A stretch of 9,482 nucleotides of DNA from Bacteroidales bacterium (GCA_013335275.1 JAAXVX010000038.1:1-9482), one strand, 5' to 3'; positions 1 to 6,888 are shown, counted from the first letter of the stretch. Numbers and translations are program-made. The notes: generated by a model not told the origin, from the sequence alone.

Positions 1-328
1 GCAATGATGCAAATGTAATTTGAACAACACTTTCCGTAGAATATCCTACAGCATTTTTTACGGGAATGCCTTTTGATTCGGCGTATGCGCAGTCAATATT
101 ATTTGTGCCGGTTCCTGCAACGCAAATAAGTTTCAGTTTACGGGCCGCATCTATGTGTTGCCTGCGTACCTGAACTTTATTGGAAATTACTACATCGGCA
201 TCTTTTATTCTTTCTGAAACATCTTCATCTTTTGTGTACGGATAGCAGATGAGGGTTCCCATCTCTTCAATTTTTCCGTAAGAAATACCCTCGCCGAGGG
301 TTGCAGAATCTAAAAATACTATTTTCAT
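1..328 (-). CDS. D-2-hydroxyacid dehydrogenase, N-terminal part (3' end outside window)
   Basis: This partial gene gives 109 residues from an ATG at 328 and stays open to the left edge. The product is the start of an NAD-dependent D-2-hydroxyacid dehydrogenase (glycerate/phosphoglycerate dehydrogenase-like), a cytosolic enzyme that interconverts 2-hydroxy and 2-oxo acids. What is visible is the N-terminal half of the substrate domain: VISNKV at about residues 47-52, then AGTGTNNID at 71-79 and the GYSTESVVQ stretch at 95-103, which are hallmarks of the family. The Rossmann GxGxxG loop and the catalytic Arg, Glu and His lie beyond the window, so the exact substrate cannot be decided. The gene begins 10 nt after the T-tract of a terminator-like hairpin that follows tRNA-Leu. 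I found no promoter of its own in the short gap, so expression may depend on read-through. The family call is firm; the hydroxypyruvate/glycerate preference is a guess from overall resemblance. Confidence 0.88.
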   Translation of the reverse strand, partial: MKIVFLDSATLGEGISYGKIEEMGTLICYPYTKDEDVSERIKDADVVISNKVQVRRQHIDAARKLKLICVAGTGTNNIDCAYAESKGIPVKNAVGYSTESVVQITFASL

Positions 329-337
329 GATTTCATT

Positions 338-366
338 AAAAAGAATAAGCCGTTGCAAGCAACGAC
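338..366 (-). terminator. Intrinsic terminator after tRNA-Leu (possible attenuator for the dehydrogenase gene)
   Basis: Read on the minus strand, positions 366-349 form a 7-bp stem, GTCGTTG / CAACGGC, with one G-T pair and a CTTG tetraloop. It is followed at once by TTATTCTTTTT (348-338). It sits 15 nt after the CCA end of the tRNA and 10 nt before the ATG of the dehydrogenase gene. It should end the tRNA transcript and, if leaky, set how much RNA reaches the next gene. Confidence 0.65.
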
Positions 367-380
367 TTTTCAATTTTCCT

Positions 381-467
381 TGGTGCCCAGAACAAGACTC
401 GAACTTGCACACCGTTGCCGGCACTACCCCCTCAAAGTAGCGTGTCTACCAATTTCACCATCTGGGC
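381..467 (-). tRNA. tRNA-Leu (anticodon GAG)
   Basis: On the minus strand a complete cloverleaf can be folded. The acceptor arms are GCCCAGA / TCTGGGC with discriminator A and an encoded CCA (381-383). The D arm is GTG...CAC with AAATTGGTAGA as loop. The anticodon stem is CTACT / GGTAG with loop TTGAGGG, which places anticodon GAG at 433-431. The T arm is GCAAG / CTTGT around TTCGAGT. A long variable arm between anticodon and T arms is typical of class II tRNAs (Leu, Ser), and GAG assigns it to leucine (CUC/CUU codons). It is 87 nt including CCA, the expected size. It has its own promoter upstream and a terminator-like hairpin downstream. Confidence 0.95.
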
Positions 468-478
468 TGATGGGACGA

Positions 479-509
479 CAAAGATAATACCCTTTTTGAC
501 ATTTTAAAA
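479..509 (-). promoter_or_regulatory. Bacteroidota-type promoter of tRNA-Leu
   Basis: On the minus strand TATCTTTG (486-479) matches the -7 consensus TAnnTTTG exactly. A TTTT (509-506), 19 nt further upstream, stands where the -33 element TTTG is expected. The -7 box ends 12 nt before the first base of the tRNA, which fits a start site with a leader of only a few nucleotides. The consensus is established for this phylum; assignment to this tRNA is inference from spacing. Confidence 0.65.
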
Positions 510-560
510 TAGTTTGTAAAAAATATTGTAACTTAGCGTAAATATTAAAAATTTGATGAA

Positions 561-1127
561 ATGAACGACAATTTCAAGAAACAGATTGCGAACATAGAAG
601 ATCTTGTTGAAATTAGCAGCATATTATCGGAAAGCACCGAACTTCACTCAAGAATCTCTAAATATATCAAGAACCCGATGGACCATCAGTTTGCAAAAGA
701 TGGCCACGAGATAAAAATGAACTTCGAAAAGAAGAGTGACACAATTTATCTTTTGGGAGAATACAGAACTCATATTTCCGACAACAGCTCAGTCCTGGAA
801 ATTTTATACGATGCCATCTCTCAGGGAATGGTTACAAGCGCACATAATTTAGATAAAATTGGTCTTTTTTGCGGGCTCATCGAAGCCTGCTCTGTAAAGA
901 AAGTCGGGTTTGATATTACAGGCGATGCAGAGATAAGCGACAAGGACTTTCTTTTCAAAGACAAAAATTCTGCTATTCTTATCAGCGTATCTGCAGACAA
1001 AGAGGGTAAATTTGTGGACTTTATGTACAACAATGCAATTCCGCTTACTCTACTTGGCCATGTTACAAAAGGCCAGCTGAGAATGGACGATACCTCTTTT
1101 GGATTCATTACTGAGTATTTAGGATAG
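561..1127 (+). CDS. Stand-alone PurL/AIR-synthase C-terminal-domain-like protein
   Basis: This 188-aa protein resembles only the last part of phosphoribosylformylglycinamidine synthase (PurL). The segment IYLLGEYRTHISDNSS (62-77) corresponds to the LG-x-R...GGS region. The stretch around SAHNLDKIGL (93-102) aligns with the PurL SAHDxSDGGL motif. LFKDKNSAILISV (131-143) aligns with LFSESxGRxxVSV, and LLGHVTKGQL (164-173) with the terminal IGxVT. The key SDGG positions are replaced, and the N-terminal catalytic and glutaminase parts are absent (full PurL is about 740 or 1200-1300 aa), so catalysis is unlikely. It may be a degenerate paralogue kept for a regulatory or binding role, or an AIRS-C-related protein of its own family. 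It heads the plus-strand operon, ending 1 nt before ubiE. No Shine-Dalgarno is seen; the ATG at 561 is the first in frame. The family resemblance is moderately sure; function is unknown. Confidence 0.7.
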   Translation: MNDNFKKQIANIEDLVEISSILSESTELHSRISKYIKNPMDHQFAKDGHEIKMNFEKKSDTIYLLGEYRTHISDNSSVLEILYDAISQGMVTSAHNLDKIGLFCGLIEACSVKKVGFDITGDAEISDKDFLFKDKNSAILISVSADKEGKFVDFMYNNAIPLTLLGHVTKGQLRMDDTSFGFITEYLG

Positions 1128-1128
1128 T

Positions 1129-1854
1129 ATGCCGGAAACACTTATAAAAGACCGGGGTATAATTTCCGCAATGTTCAATAGTATTGCCGGAAGTTATGAC
1201 TTGCTAAACCATCTACTCTCTCTTGGGATTGACAGAAGATGGAGAAAAAGGCTGATAAAGCATTTAGCTCTGCCGGCACATAAAAAGGCCCTTGATGTTG
1301 CTTCCGGTACCGGAGACATTGCTCTGGCCCTGTATAGGGAAGGTGTGGAAGTAACAGGAATTGATATCGCTCAGAAAATGCTGGACAAGGCTGTGGAGAA
1401 AAGCTCAAAAGCGGCTAAAACAAATACTCCTCTACCGGTTTTCATTCTCGCTTCGGCAGATGAAATTCCATTTGAAGACAATACTTTCGATGCAGTTACT
1501 ATAGGATTTGGAATCCGCAATTTTGAGAAAAGAGAGCAGTCGTTAAAGGAGATATTTCGTGTACTTAATCCGGAGGGACAACTTGCTATTCTTGAATTTG
1601 CATCTCCAAAAAACAAGTTATGGAGGGCTCTTTATACGTTTTACTTCCACAATATCCTTCCTGTAGTAGGCAAAATCATTTCAAAAGACATGAGTGCATA
1701 CACATATCTTCCTGAATCTGTATCGGAATTTCCTCAATACGAAGAATTGTGCGGCGAAATGAAGTCCGTAGGATTCGTAATGGTGAATTTTCAGCCGCTC
1801 ACAGGCGGAGTTGCTGTACTCTACACAGCCAAAAAACAGAGCGTTAAAAACTAA
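1129..1854 (+). CDS. ubiE: Demethylmenaquinone C-methyltransferase (MenG/UbiE)
   Basis: This 241-aa class I SAM-dependent methyltransferase performs the last step of menaquinone biosynthesis, methylating demethylmenaquinone at the inner membrane. The family signatures are clear: MFNSIAGSYDLLNHLLSLGIDRRWR (15-39, given in short: MF..IA..YD..N...S.G.DR.WR), the SAM-binding motif I LDVASGTGD (55-63), motif GFGIRNF (126-132), and YTYLPESVSEFP (181-192) near the C terminus. Its length is normal for the family. It starts 1 nt after the stop of the preceding gene, which suggests translational coupling, and is followed 17 nt later by cardiolipin synthase. In this phylum the product would be MenG (menaquinone) rather than a ubiquinone enzyme; that part is inference from taxonomy, since the two are the same family. 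Confidence 0.95.
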   Translation: MPETLIKDRGIISAMFNSIAGSYDLLNHLLSLGIDRRWRKRLIKHLALPAHKKALDVASGTGDIALALYREGVEVTGIDIAQKMLDKAVEKSSKAAKTNTPLPVFILASADEIPFEDNTFDAVTIGFGIRNFEKREQSLKEIFRVLNPEGQLAILEFASPKNKLWRALYTFYFHNILPVVGKIISKDMSAYTYLPESVSEFPQYEELCGEMKSVGFVMVNFQPLTGGVAVLYTAKKQSVKN

Positions 1855-1861
1855 TCTGACC

Positions 1862-1866
1862 GGAGG
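1862..1866 (+). promoter_or_regulatory. Strong Shine-Dalgarno of the cardiolipin synthase gene
   Basis: GGAGG lies 5 nt before the ATG at 1872. It stands out because most other starts in the window show no such sequence, in line with weak Shine-Dalgarno use in Bacteroidota. It supports the chosen start and may raise translation of this gene relative to its operon partners. Confidence 0.55.
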
Positions 1867-1871
1867 TACTT

Positions 1872-3347
1872 ATGGCATATCGGGAGTTACTATCTGTCAT
1901 ATTGATTTTCTTATATTATGTTCTGGCAGTATATGCTTCATCTGTTATTGCATACCGGAAGCTCGACCCGGTTAAATCTCTTTCCTGGATTATTGTAATA
2001 CTTCTTCTTCCGTATATCGGTCTTTTCCTGTATCTCTTTTTTGGCCAGAATTTTAGAAAAACAAAAATTTACAACCGCAAAGGGATAAGAGACGAGAGGT
2101 TCCGCAGGCTCATGAGCTACAGGCAAATGAAAATGTTCAAATCCAAACCCGAAACGTTGCCGGCAGAACTTGAAAAATTCAGAAAACTCATAAATCTTAA
2201 TCTCAAGGGAAGTAAAAGCCTGCTTGGACTTAATTCAAACATTGAGATATATTTTTCGGGAAAGGAAGCTCTGGATGCAATGTATAAAAGCATCCTGGGG
2301 GCAAGGCAGCATATCCATTTTCAATCCTACATTATTGCCGACGATATTTCCGGAAACAGGTTCAAAGATGCGCTCATACAAAAGGCCAAAGAAGGTGTGG
2401 AAGTGAGGGTGATTTTTGATGACGTAGGGTGCTGGAACCTTCCAAAAACCTATATAAATCAGCTTACAGCGGCAGGTGTGGAGGTTCTCACGTTCTCCCC
2501 GGTGCGTTTTATGTCGCCGACATCTAAGATAAACTACAGGAATCACAGGAAAATACTTGTTGTAGACGGCATAATAGGATTCCTGGGAGGAGTGAATATT
2601 GCAGACAGATACTATAATGGCGGACAGTTTGAGGAGTGGCGCGATACTCACATAAAAATGATTGGGGAATCGGTTGCTTCGCTGCAATCCAGTTTCCTTC
2701 TGGACAGATATTTTATAATCAAACAGCAATTCAGGAGGAAAAAGAAGTACTTCCCTCCAATCAGCACTTCGAGCATAAAAATTGAGGGGAACGATTACCA
2801 CTATTACTCCCAGATTATTGCTTCCGGCCCGGACAGCGACTGGGCAAGCATAATGCAATGCTATTTTGCTGCAATAACGAAGGCAACAAAGCACATCTAT
2901 ATAATCACTCCATACTTTACGCCAAACGAATCGCTTTTGAATGCGCTTAAAATTGCTGCGCTTGGGGGAGTTGACGTGTATCTTATGCTGCCTGAAAAGA
3001 GTGACTCTTCGATAACATACTGGTGTTCGATATCATATGCTACAGAATTATTGGATGCCGGAGTAAAGGTTTACCTTTTCAGCAAGGGATTTAACCACTC
3101 AAAAGTTATCAGCATAGACGGCGAATATTGCATAATCGGGTCTGCCAACTTTGACAACCGCTCTCTGGAACACAACTTCGAAATAACAAGTATTATATAC
3201 AACAGCGATATCACAAAGAAAATTGAAGATCAGTTTTTAACAGATGTCGAACGTTGCACTTCGCTTGCCGGTTCTAAATGGGCCAGAAGAAGCGTTGGAA
3301 ACCAGATAAAAGAGGCATACGCACGCCTTTTAAGCCCATTATTATGA
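1872..3347 (+). CDS. cls: Cardiolipin synthase (phospholipase D family, two HKD motifs)
   Basis: The 491-aa protein is a membrane-bound cardiolipin synthase, which joins phosphatidylglycerol units to form cardiolipin. Two hydrophobic segments at about 5-27 and 37-57 match the N-terminal membrane anchor of bacterial Cls, including the typical SWIIVILLLPYIGLFLYLFFG-like stretch, with a basic patch after it. The two catalytic HxK(x)4D motifs are intact: HRKILVVD (H225, K227, D232), followed by GGVNIADRY, and HSKVISID (H409, K411, D416), followed by GSANFDNRS. Length and order are as in the family. The last bases overlap the next gene by ATGA, so the PAP2 phosphatase is almost surely co-translated. 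A good Shine-Dalgarno precedes the start. Other PLD-type phosphatidyltransferases are possible but the anchor plus two HKD motifs favour Cls. Confidence 0.93.
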   Translation: MAYRELLSVILIFLYYVLAVYASSVIAYRKLDPVKSLSWIIVILLLPYIGLFLYLFFGQNFRKTKIYNRKGIRDERFRRLMSYRQMKMFKSKPETLPAELEKFRKLINLNLKGSKSLLGLNSNIEIYFSGKEALDAMYKSILGARQHIHFQSYIIADDISGNRFKDALIQKAKEGVEVRVIFDDVGCWNLPKTYINQLTAAGVEVLTFSPVRFMSPTSKINYRNHRKILVVDGIIGFLGGVNIADRYYNGGQFEEWRDTHIKMIGESVASLQSSFLLDRYFIIKQQFRRKKKYFPPISTSSIKIEGNDYHYYSQIIASGPDSDWASIMQCYFAAITKATKHIYIITPYFTPNESLLNALKIAALGGVDVYLMLPEKSDSSITYWCSISYATELLDAGVKVYLFSKGFNHSKVISIDGEYCIIGSANFDNRSLEHNFEITSIIYNSDITKKIEDQFLTDVERCTSLAGSKWARRSVGNQIKEAYARLLSPLL

Positions 3348-4591
3348 GAAAAATCATCCTTACTATATCCATACTTTTGTTATTAGCCTCTCCTGTTTCG
3401 GCTCAAAGAATAACATCTTCTAAAAATTCAACAAAAAAAGAAACAGTAATAAAATCTCTTGCGTTCTCTGCTCCTTTCATCGTTACCGGTGCAGCGTTAT
3501 ATGGTGCGCAGGGAAGAAAATTTCAACCCATTAGAGAGGGAATCTCACCAGGCTTTTCTACCCGTGTGGATGAATATATCCAGTACTCTCCCCTGGCAAT
3601 GCTTTATGGGCTTAAAATTGCCGGGGTAGAAGGAAGAAGCTCGTGGGGGAAAACTATTGTTACAAACGCCATTTCTGCGGCAGCAATGGGTGCTATTGTA
3701 AACGGGATGAAATATACAATAAAGGAGCCCCGCCCCGATGGCTCCCGCGATAATGGATATCCCAGCGGGCACACAGCACTTGCATTTATGAGTGCCAATA
3801 TGGTACATCACGAATACGGGCTCACACGTTCGCCGTGGTATTCTGTGGCTGCTTATGGTCTTGCAACAACCACCGCAGTTATGCGTGTAATGAATAATGC
3901 ACACTATGCTCAAGATGTAATAATGGGTGCTGGTATCGGGATTCTGTCCACAGAGTTCGGATACTTTGTGGCTGATTTGATTTTTAAAGAGAGAGGTTCA
4001 CTTCTCGGTGAGAGGGAGAGAATTTTCGGAAATACAGATTCCCCCTACTCCTACTTTGGTGTAAACATGGGTTACAACAAGGTTCTCAACAAGATGAAAA
4101 TATCAGGAATTGATATGGAGTCGGGTTGGGGAACAACCGCATCTATAGATGGGGCATGGTATTTTAATAATATGTGGGGAGCAGGTATTAATGCTTCGGC
4201 AAATAATGCTTCAACATCGCTTGTGAATCCTATATATTATTCATCTTCGGTTTCAGGCTCCATTATGGGGGTTACCACTCCTGTTCTCAATTGGTATACT
4301 GTTTCTGCCGGCCCGAGAATTTCGGCAAAGGCAGGTAATATTTTACGATTTGGCGCAGGATTTGACCTGGGATATGCCTATATAAAAGAGAGCAGCAATG
4401 TCTCATTTCCTCTATATTCTCAGGGCGGGCTTTTCCTGGGCGGGACCCTGTTTGCCGAAAGGGATATTATTGATGGGGTACTCGTCCGGCTTTTTGCAAA
4501 ATCCGATAATTCTTTTTTCGGGAATGAAAGGCCTGATATCAGTTCTCTCGTTTTAGGATGGTCCGTGGCGATAAATTTAAATTACAGATAA
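3344..4591 (+). CDS. Exported PAP2-family phosphatase with C-terminal beta-barrel-like domain
   Basis: The 415-aa product starts with a Sec signal peptide (MRKIILTISI..., cleavage about PVSA|Q at 20/21), so the ATG at 3344 is preferred over an upstream in-frame codon at 3278. Residues 35-215 form a PAP2 (type 2 phosphatidic acid phosphatase) domain with all three motifs: K(x)6RP at K123-P131, PSGH at 140-143, and R181-(x)5-H187-(x)3-D191. The usual Ser before R181 is Met. Residues from about 230 to the end are rich in alternating hydrophobic/aromatic and glycine positions and finish in NLNYR, like a small outer-membrane beta-barrel. It would dephosphorylate a lipid phosphate on the periplasmic or outer-membrane side. 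Candidates are phosphatidylglycerophosphate, lipid A or undecaprenyl diphosphate; the sequence does not choose. The ATGA overlap with cls suggests a shared role in phospholipid metabolism. The family call is firm; barrel and substrate are inference. Confidence 0.88.
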   Translation: MRKIILTISILLLLASPVSAQRITSSKNSTKKETVIKSLAFSAPFIVTGAALYGAQGRKFQPIREGISPGFSTRVDEYIQYSPLAMLYGLKIAGVEGRSSWGKTIVTNAISAAAMGAIVNGMKYTIKEPRPDGSRDNGYPSGHTALAFMSANMVHHEYGLTRSPWYSVAAYGLATTTAVMRVMNNAHYAQDVIMGAGIGILSTEFGYFVADLIFKERGSLLGERERIFGNTDSPYSYFGVNMGYNKVLNKMKISGIDMESGWGTTASIDGAWYFNNMWGAGINASANNASTSLVNPIYYSSSVSGSIMGVTTPVLNWYTVSAGPRISAKAGNILRFGAGFDLGYAYIKESSNVSFPLYSQGGLFLGGTLFAERDIIDGVLVRLFAKSDNSFFGNERPDISSLVLGWSVAINLNYR

Positions 4592-4609
4592 ATTTTAATT
4601 CATTGAATT

Positions 4610-4981
4610 ATGGCAACAACACAGGATTTCGCGCTTTTCGTAACTGAACAGATGTCTGGTGCCGGACCTGTCTCGTCAAGAAAGATGATGGGTGAATATG
4701 TTGTTTATCTGGAGGAAAAAGTTGTGGCTCTTATTTGTGACAATAGACTGTTTATTAAACCCACAGAAGCCGGCAGGGCTTTTATAGAAAAATCCACTTC
4801 GGCCCCTGCGGTTGAAGCACCTCCTTATACCGGTTCAAAACCATTCTTCCTAATTGAAGAGAAACTGGAGGATAGAGATTTTCTTGCACAACTATTACAG
4901 GCAAGCTATAAAGAGCTGCCTTTTCCAAAACCAAAAAAGCCAAAAAAAACAAAAATATCTACCAGAAACGCCGGTAAATAA
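4610..4981 (+). CDS. TfoX/Sxy N-terminal-domain protein
   Basis: This 123-aa protein matches the TfoX N-terminal domain along most of its length: SSRKMMGEYVVYLEEKVVAL (about 22-41) corresponds to the conserved RKMFGEYGxYxxGKxVAL, followed by CDNRLFIKPTEAG and a PPYTGSKPFFLIEE segment. The C-terminal competence-regulator domain of Sxy/TfoX is absent, as in many stand-alone members whose function is not established; a role in DNA uptake should not be assumed. The tail after about residue 104 is lysine- and proline-rich (PKPKKPKKTK) and may be disordered or bind nucleic acid. It is the last gene of the plus-strand operon, 18 nt after the PAP2 gene, and its 3' end overlaps the convergent gene on the other strand by 23 nt. 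No clear Shine-Dalgarno is visible. Confidence 0.85.
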   Translation: MATTQDFALFVTEQMSGAGPVSSRKMMGEYVVYLEEKVVALICDNRLFIKPTEAGRAFIEKSTSAPAVEAPPYTGSKPFFLIEEKLEDRDFLAQLLQASYKELPFPKPKKPKKTKISTRNAGK

Positions 4982-5915
4982 TGTATTTCGGCTGACCTTT
5001 ACCCCAGGCGACTCCAATATCGCGAATTGCCTTAATCCATTCGCTTTGAAGGGTAATTTCCTTTGCCCATATAAAATTCCACTCACGTTTGTCAACTTCA
5101 AGAATGCGTTTTGCAATTCTGGCCGCAAGAACTTTAGTTTCGTTGTAACACGAAGAACCCGGGTCTATTGTTGACATTATTGCTCCTGCTTTTTGAGCTG
5201 CATCCCAGCTTTGTTCTGCGTTCCAGATGTTTGTTGCCAGTGCAATTTTAGTCTTACATTCAAAGTTGATTTTCTCTTTAAAAATAGGGGCAATTGCATC
5301 CATTGCCTTATTCCAGCATGCGGTGCAAACATCAGGAACAGATGTGAGAACCCATATTGCCTGATCATAATTTCTCATGCCGGCAAGAACTTGCGCCTCT
5401 TTGATTATCTGGTCGCAATTTGTGTTGAAATACTCAATAATCCTTGCCTTGCCTTTATCGATGAATGCCTGATATGCAGGGTTGTTTACTTTTAGGTTGC
5501 CAAGTGCATTCATATATGCCTTGGTTTCATTTGAGCCGGCTCCCTTGAGGTGAGTGTTGTAGGTGGAAAATGCTTTCCCAATCATACCATCGCCAATGTA
5601 AAGTGTAACATCCAGTGTGAATACATGCATAGGCGGGGCTGTAGCAGTAACCTCCTTTGAAAGAACTGACACATTCGCAGAAATTATAAATCTTGAATTT
5701 TCTGTCCCATCGCCAAGTCCGTTCTCTAAAATAATCTGACACAATTTATTTTCAAGGTTGCTTTTAGCTATCTCCGGCAATCCTTCAATCTGGTCCGGAA
5801 CCCACACGCCCAAAGCCAGTCTGCCACGGTTGTCCAGCTTCCCGGTTTCCTGCGCCTGAATAAATCCAAAGCACAGGACGAGAGTAAGGGAAAATAGAAT
5901 TTTATATATTTTCAT
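4959..5915 (-). CDS. Exported protein with LPP20/CsgG-like N-terminal domain and TPR-like Cys repeats, unknown function
   Basis: This 318-aa product begins with a signal peptide (MKIYKILFSL..., cleavage about IQA|Q at 20/21). I chose the ATG at 5915; an in-frame TTG at 5948 would overlap the upstream gene and bury the signal peptide. Residues 30-150 look like the small mixed alpha/beta domain seen in LPP20/FlgT/CsgG-type envelope proteins: KLCQIILENGLGD, then RFIISANVSVL and VFTLDVTLYIGDG, then THLKGAGSNETKAYMNALGN. From 155 on there are helical TPR-like units, NYDQAIWVL...C..CW.KAM and SWDAAQKAG...CYNETKVLA. Six cysteines (59, 157, 187, 190, 210, 246) lie in the mature part, which for a periplasmic protein suggests disulfides. 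It is the last gene of the minus-strand four-gene cluster, 19 nt after the DUF6175-like gene. I do not recognise a named family; function unknown. Confidence 0.8.
   Translation of the reverse strand: MKIYKILFSLTLVLCFGFIQAQETGKLDNRGRLALGVWVPDQIEGLPEIAKSNLENKLCQIILENGLGDGTENSRFIISANVSVLSKEVTATAPPMHVFTLDVTLYIGDGMIGKAFSTYNTHLKGAGSNETKAYMNALGNLKVNNPAYQAFIDKGKARIIEYFNTNCDQIIKEAQVLAGMRNYDQAIWVLTSVPDVCTACWNKAMDAIAPIFKEKINFECKTKIALATNIWNAEQSWDAAQKAGAIMSTIDPGSSCYNETKVLAARIAKRILEVDKREWNFIWAKEITLQSEWIKAIRDIGVAWGKGQPKYIIYRRFW
4970..4992. terminator. Possible bidirectional hairpin at the convergent gene junction
   Basis: GCCG (4970-4973) and AAATA (4976-4980) pair with TATTT (4984-4988) and CGGC (4989-4992), with a 2-nt bulge and an ATG loop. 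The hairpin covers the stop codon of the TfoX gene. No T-tract follows directly on the plus strand; on the minus strand a T-rich run begins about 15 nt later (4957-4941). It may slow or end convergent transcripts, but it is weak. Confidence 0.3.
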
Positions 5916-5934
5916 ATCCGTTCTGTTTAATGTT

Positions 5935-6888
5935 TTATTTTTCGCCAATTACCAATTGTGCCTGTCCCAGCCCTTTCATCATTAGTTTGGAATCAATCTG
6001 GTATTTATCCTTAAGCATTTTCTGTAAACCTCTTGCCCATGAGCGGGCATCAACAGCTCTTCCATTTGCATCATAAAGAGGAATCCTGACCTGCTCAAAA
6101 AGCATCATGCTCTCTGTGGCATCTGTTGTTCCAAATCTCCCCTGAACAGTATTTGCTGCCAGCCAGTCTTCAATAATAGTACCCAATTCTTCGCCCCCAT
6201 ACTCGCTTTCGAGATCTCCGCTGAAAGAGCTGAAAGTTTTTATCCGGAGTATCACTTCACGCCCGTTTGCAAAGAGATCGTCGAAATGTTTAACAAGCTG
6301 TGCATTGAAATTGTCGATATGAGATATAACAGCTTCTTCCAGAAGAACCGGAAACTCAGCAGTAAAAGATGGAGCTCCCGTACCTGATGCACCGGCAACC
6401 TGCTTGTCTGTATACGCATCCAATCCCTGTAAAACAAAGGTTATTGATTTTTTGGGACCGGTTTGGTTTACGGTCCATGTCATCTGAATCCATATGTCTG
6501 CCCTTGCAACTTTTTTGAGAACGTCAATAGGGGTTTCGTTTATATCAGCTCCGCTTTTGCTTGTGAGCATAGCATCTTCTGCAGCCTGATCCTGAAGGGA
6601 TTTAAGCGAAGATTCCAGATTTTTAAGAGGAAACCCTCTTTCGGCCATGAGTTCATTAATTTTACTCACGGCTAAAAGCAGGTCGGAGTTTTCCTGAAAT
6701 GCCTTTTTGTAATCGGGAATCTTAAATTTTGTTCCCTGATTGTCAAAATCGGCCATATACCCGTTTTTTGTACACCATACATCGCTTGGCACTACCATCA
6801 ATGTTGGTTTCTTTGCCTGGGAAAATCCAGTGTTGCCGCTTAGTATACTAAGTGCAATAATGAAAATAATTTTAATGCCGTTTTTCAT
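5935..6888 (-). CDS. Exported DUF6175-like protein, unknown function
   Basis: The 317-aa product has a signal peptide (MKNGIKIIFI..., cleavage near GFSQ|A at 24/25). The ATG at 6888 is preferred over a TTG two codons earlier. The mature N terminus KPTLMVVPSDVWC (27-39) and the later ASGTGAPSF (157-165), FANGREVILRIKTF (186-199) and RFGTTDATESMMLFEQVRIPLY (241-262, conserved-looking) match what I remember of the Bacteroidota family DUF6175; this is from memory and should be confirmed by profile search. The pattern 'VVP... all-alpha segment ... ADIWIQMTWTV ... ITFVLQGLDAYT' is the layout of CsgG/LpoB-type domains, with strand-rich sheets packed on helices, and a second similar unit may follow at about 190-317. 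It sits third in the cluster, with 22 nt before it and 19 nt after it. A structural or accessory periplasmic role is likely, but no activity can be assigned. Confidence 0.82.
   Translation of the reverse strand: MKNGIKIIFIIALSILSGNTGFSQAKKPTLMVVPSDVWCTKNGYMADFDNQGTKFKIPDYKKAFQENSDLLLAVSKINELMAERGFPLKNLESSLKSLQDQAAEDAMLTSKSGADINETPIDVLKKVARADIWIQMTWTVNQTGPKKSITFVLQGLDAYTDKQVAGASGTGAPSFTAEFPVLLEEAVISHIDNFNAQLVKHFDDLFANGREVILRIKTFSSFSGDLESEYGGEELGTIIEDWLAANTVQGRFGTTDATESMMLFEQVRIPLYDANGRAVDARSWARGLQKMLKDKYQIDSKLMMKGLGQAQLVIGEK

Noticed and set aside
328..339. Tiny upstream ORF (Met-Lys-Ser) overlapping the dehydrogenase start on the minus strand
   Set aside because: An ATG-AAA-TCA-TGA string of three codons in AT-rich sequence is likely by chance and has no ribosome binding site.
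496..536. Promoter for the plus-strand operon: TTGACA at 496-501 or a TAACTTAG box at 529-536
   Set aside because: TTGACA has no TATAAT-like partner at 17 nt, and TAACTTAG (one mismatch to TAnnTTTG) has no TTTG element at the expected 19-21 nt. The true promoter is probably in 468-560 but I cannot place it.
2235..2894. Long open frame (219 codons) on the minus strand inside cls
   Set aside because: It is antisense to a protein with two intact HKD motifs, and its product has no recognisable motif and unlikely composition; it is a shadow of the cls codon pattern.
3278..3343. N-terminal extension of the PAP2 protein by 22 residues
   Set aside because: It would overlap cls by 70 nt and place a basic stretch before an excellent signal peptide; the ATG at 3344 gives the common ATGA stop-start overlap.
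4594..4606. Short inverted repeat around the gap between the PAP2 and TfoX genes
   Set aside because: AATTC/GAATT with 3-nt loop is only five AT-rich pairs with no T-tract; too weak for a terminator within an apparent operon.
5916..5948. TTG start extending the 318-aa protein
   Set aside because: It overlaps the upstream gene and hides the signal peptide; the ATG at 5915 begins exactly at a signal sequence.
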